Of a DNA stretch of 8,171 nucleotides, positions 6,194-8,171 are shown in pieces (position 1 is the first letter of the stretch; each line of letters opens with the position of its first letter). Made by a program: the position numbers and the translations under genes. This DNA is from Candidatus Bathyarchaeota archaeon (lineage in GTDB: Archaea > Thermoproteota > Bathyarchaeia > Bathyarchaeales > Bathycorpusculaceae): NCBI GenBank assembly GCA_013330975.1, contig DUHG01000117.1, positions 2,636-10,806 of the forward strand, read 5' to 3'. The notes below the pieces were generated by a model. It saw only the letters and a list, made by a program, of their open reading frames with translations, was not told the origin of the DNA and did not search any database.

Positions 6194-7801
6194 ATGAAAA
6201 GCAAACCAGAAATTTTGGCATTTCTATGTAATTGGTGCAGCTACGCCGGGGCCGATCTCGCAGGGACCAGCAGAATTAGCTATCCCGCAAACATAAGACC
6301 TGTGAGAGTAATGTGCAGTGGAAGAGTTGAACCCTCCTTTATTTTGAATGCTTTCATGACCGGCATCGATGGTGTTTTGGTGTCTGGTTGTCATCCTGGT
6401 GACTGCCACTATATTAGTGGGAATCTCAAAGCAGAAAAAAACGTTAAGGCAACCAAGGAAATTCTTAAACTGCTTGGTCTGGGTCCCGAACGATTGCGAT
6501 TGGAGTGGATTTCAGCCTCAGAAGGTCAGAAATTCGCGGACGTCGTGAAAGATTTTGCCAGAGAATTGAAAGGCTGGGGTCCAAATCCTCTATTAAAGGA
6601 ACCCAAACAAAAAGGAATTAAAGCTAAGAGGAAACCTATTTCTGAAACCATAGAAGAAACCAATATAAGACTCTGCTTGGAGTGCGGCAAATGTTCCAGC
6701 AGTTGCCCAATAACTAGAATGAACCCGGATTTCTCTCCGCGAATGACTGTAAAGAGAATCTTGGGCGGCTCCGAAGAACTTTCCATAAATGATCCAGGAA
6801 TCTGGACTTGTCTTACTTGTGGGCTGTGTCAACAGCGTTGTCCCTCCAATGTAAAATATGTCGATTTCATAAAGACATGCCGAGAAGAAGCTCGGCAGGT
6901 GGGAATAACCGGCGAATGCTCTCACAAGGAACTGATTCTGAACTTGCAGAGGATAATGGCTGATCCCAACATAAACCAAAATCGCATCGACTGGCTTCCA
7001 AAAGATGCAACAACCTCGGAAACTGGAGACATCCTATTTTTCGTGGGGTGTTTGCCCTATTTTGATATATTGTTTGAGGACATAAAAGCAAATTCCATAG
7101 CCACTGCAAAAAGTGTAGTGCGAATAATGAACAAAGTCGGCATCTCACCAGTAGTCTTAAAGAATGAGCGCTGCTGTGGACATGATCTAAATTTCACTGG
7201 GGACACGGACAACTTTGAGAAACTAGCAAAAATGAACGTTGACGCGATTAGAGGCACAAAAGCGAAAAAAGTAGTTACGTCTTGTGCTGAATGCTACCGA
7301 ACCTTGAAGCTAGACTATCCAAAAATAGTTGGAGACATGGGGTTCGAAGTCATTCACATCTCTGAATTTCTAGACGACATAATCAAAAAAGAACAGCTCG
7401 AATTTCCAGAAGTCTTCAAGGATAAAAAAGTCACTTTTCATGACCCCTGTCGGCTAGGCAGGCACATGAATATTTATGATCCTCCTCGTAATGTCATCAA
7501 AAGCATTCCTGAAACAGACCTACTGGAAATGGAAAGGAATCGAGAGGACGCTCTGTGTTGCGGTGTAAGTTCATGGTTGAGCTGTGGCAAAATCTCCAAA
7601 CAAATTCAACTGTCGAGGTTGAAAGAAGCCAAAGACACCGGAGCAGAGTGGCTGATAACAGCTTGCCCAAAATGCCAGATTCATCTCAAATGTGCTTTGG
7701 ATGGCGAATTACCAATCAAACGATCAGAAGTCGATGTAAAAGTGATTGATCTTCCAGTTCTGGTCGAAAAAGCTCTGGACAAAAAATACCTGAAGAAGTA
7801 G
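6194..7801 (+). CDS. MvhD-HdrC-HdrB triple fusion protein
   Basis: One 535-residue chain carries three modules normally encoded separately. Residues 1 to about 130 are an MvhD/FlpD-type [2Fe-2S] domain with C12, C15, C41, C66 and C71 in the typical CNWC, MCSGR and GCHPGDCHY settings. In methanogens this subunit links a hydrogenase or formate dehydrogenase to HdrA. A basic linker follows (about 130-150). The HdrC-like part has two [4Fe-4S] motifs: C161/C164/C167/C171 and C206/C209/C212/C216. The HdrB-like part has two complete CCG domains: C286-x40-C327C328-x35-C364-x2-C367 and C419-x35-C455C456-x34-C491-x2-C494, plus an extra C464. The second half therefore resembles HdrD, itself an HdrC-HdrB fusion. 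No transmembrane segment is seen and no HdrE (cytochrome b) gene is present, so it is probably soluble. It starts four bases after the second HdrA. The frame is continuous without a disrupted motif, so the fusion is unlikely to be an artefact. Substrate unknown. Confidence 0.88.
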   Translation: MKSKPEILAFLCNWCSYAGADLAGTSRISYPANIRPVRVMCSGRVEPSFILNAFMTGIDGVLVSGCHPGDCHYISGNLKAEKNVKATKEILKLLGLGPERLRLEWISASEGQKFADVVKDFARELKGWGPNPLLKEPKQKGIKAKRKPISETIEETNIRLCLECGKCSSSCPITRMNPDFSPRMTVKRILGGSEELSINDPGIWTCLTCGLCQQRCPSNVKYVDFIKTCREEARQVGITGECSHKELILNLQRIMADPNINQNRIDWLPKDATTSETGDILFFVGCLPYFDILFEDIKANSIATAKSVVRIMNKVGISPVVLKNERCCGHDLNFTGDTDNFEKLAKMNVDAIRGTKAKKVVTSCAECYRTLKLDYPKIVGDMGFEVIHISEFLDDIIKKEQLEFPEVFKDKKVTFHDPCRLGRHMNIYDPPRNVIKSIPETDLLEMERNREDALCCGVSSWLSCGKISKQIQLSRLKEAKDTGAEWLITACPKCQIHLKCALDGELPIKRSEVDVKVIDLPVLVEKALDKKYLKK

Positions 7802-7812
7802 ATGATAAAAGA

Positions 7813-8171
7813 ATGACTGAAAAGTCAAATGACGAAGTTGTTGCGGGTCCTCAAAAAAAACAGCCTGAAGAAATGAAGCCACGGATAGGTGTTTATGTTT
7901 GCCATTGTGGAAAGAACATCGCAGGTTCAGTAAATTGTGAGGACGTGGCTAAATACGCATCACAATTACCAAATGTTGTCCTTGCTAAGGACAACTTGTA
8001 CAGTTGCTCTGATCCCGGACAAGAATCTATGAAAAAAGACATTATAGAAAACAAACTCGATCGTATCGTTATTGCTTCTTGCACTCCCCGATTGCACGAA
8101 CCCACTTTCAGACGAATGTGTGAAGAGGCCGGATTAAACAAGTATCTCTATGAAATGGCCAATATCAGGGA
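7813..8171 (+). CDS. hdrA: Third HdrA, N-terminal part, cut by window edge
   Basis: An open frame starts at ATG 7813, eleven bases after the previous stop, and runs off the right edge after 119 full codons. It begins with a charged, low-complexity stretch of about 24 residues. The HdrA N-terminal Fe-S domain follows with C30, C32, C65 and C90 and the signature SCTPR-HEP. Aligned without gaps to residues 14-108 of the second HdrA, I count 57 identical positions out of 95 by eye, with all cluster cysteines at the same spacing. It is thus a paralogue with a complete N-terminal domain, unlike the first HdrA. A start at ATG 7873 is possible, but the second HdrA has a similar charged leader, so I prefer 7813. 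Whether it has the FAD-domain Cys pair, inserted ferredoxin, C-terminal ferredoxin or an extra fusion cannot be seen. There is no strong SD; GATGAT sits at 7801-7806. Confidence 0.88.
   Translation, partial: MTEKSNDEVVAGPQKKQPEEMKPRIGVYVCHCGKNIAGSVNCEDVAKYASQLPNVVLAKDNLYSCSDPGQESMKKDIIENKLDRIVIASCTPRLHEPTFRRMCEEAGLNKYLYEMANIR

Noticed and set aside
5865..6221. Antisense open frame of 118 codons across the end of the second HdrA
   Set aside because: It spans the C-terminal ferredoxin and the next gene's start on the opposite strand; no motif or ribosome site supports it.
6878..6897. GC-rich hairpin with 7-base arms (TGCCGAG / CTCGGCA) and a 6-base loop
   Set aside because: It lies in the middle of a coding region, has no T-tract after it, and a few such arms are expected by chance in a window of this size.
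6593..6979. Antisense open frame of 128 codons inside the MvhD-HdrC-HdrB gene
   Set aside because: It is the shadow of the HdrC-like Cys motifs coded on the + strand; no family features.
1..8171. tRNA, rRNA, CRISPR array, insertion sequence or integration site
   Set aside because: Nearly the whole window is coding for Hdr proteins; no regularly spaced repeats, transposase motifs or RNA gene signatures were seen.

Overview
The window holds one dense, single-strand array of heterodisulfide reductase (Hdr)-like genes. Five complete genes and the start of a sixth all lie on the + strand, overlapping or separated by only a few bases. No hydrogenase, formate dehydrogenase, F420 subunit, RNA gene, mobile element, CRISPR array or terminator is visible. 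The gene families (HdrA, HdrB, HdrC, MvhD), TTG starts, Shine-Dalgarno (SD)-type sites and archaeal-looking TATA-like elements suggest an anaerobic archaeon. A Bathyarchaeia-like lineage is my best guess from remembered similarity. Anaerobic bacteria with Hdr-like operons (Dehalococcoidia, sulfate reducers) are not excluded, because the window has no marker gene.

Layout: positions 1-330 are an AT-rich upstream region without a convincing gene, carrying two TATA-like elements and an inverted repeat. Then come hdrC (331-846), hdrB (831-1721), a 906-residue HdrA with a GltD/NfnB-like NAD(P)H module inserted in it (1724-4444), a second HdrA of complementary architecture (4441-6189), a three-part MvhD-HdrC-HdrB fusion (6194-7801), and the first 119 codons of a third HdrA (7813 to the window edge).

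How the genes may work together (inference): HdrC and HdrB form one classical CoM-S-S-CoB reductase-type core with two CCG domains. The fusion protein carries a second such core joined to an MvhD-type [2Fe-2S] adaptor. The first HdrA keeps the FAD domain and the inserted ferredoxin but lacks the N-terminal Cys domain and the C-terminal ferredoxin. The second has exactly those two parts but lost the Cys pair and ferredoxin insertion in its FAD domain. They look like the two halves of a heterodimeric HdrA. The GltD-like module, with its own FAD and an NADPH-type motif, offers a pyridine-nucleotide port where methanogens use a hydrogenase. The likely product is a large cytosolic flavin-based electron bifurcating or confurcating complex linking NAD(P)H, ferredoxin and a disulfide or other two-electron acceptor. 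The real substrate of the two HdrB sites cannot be read from the sequence.
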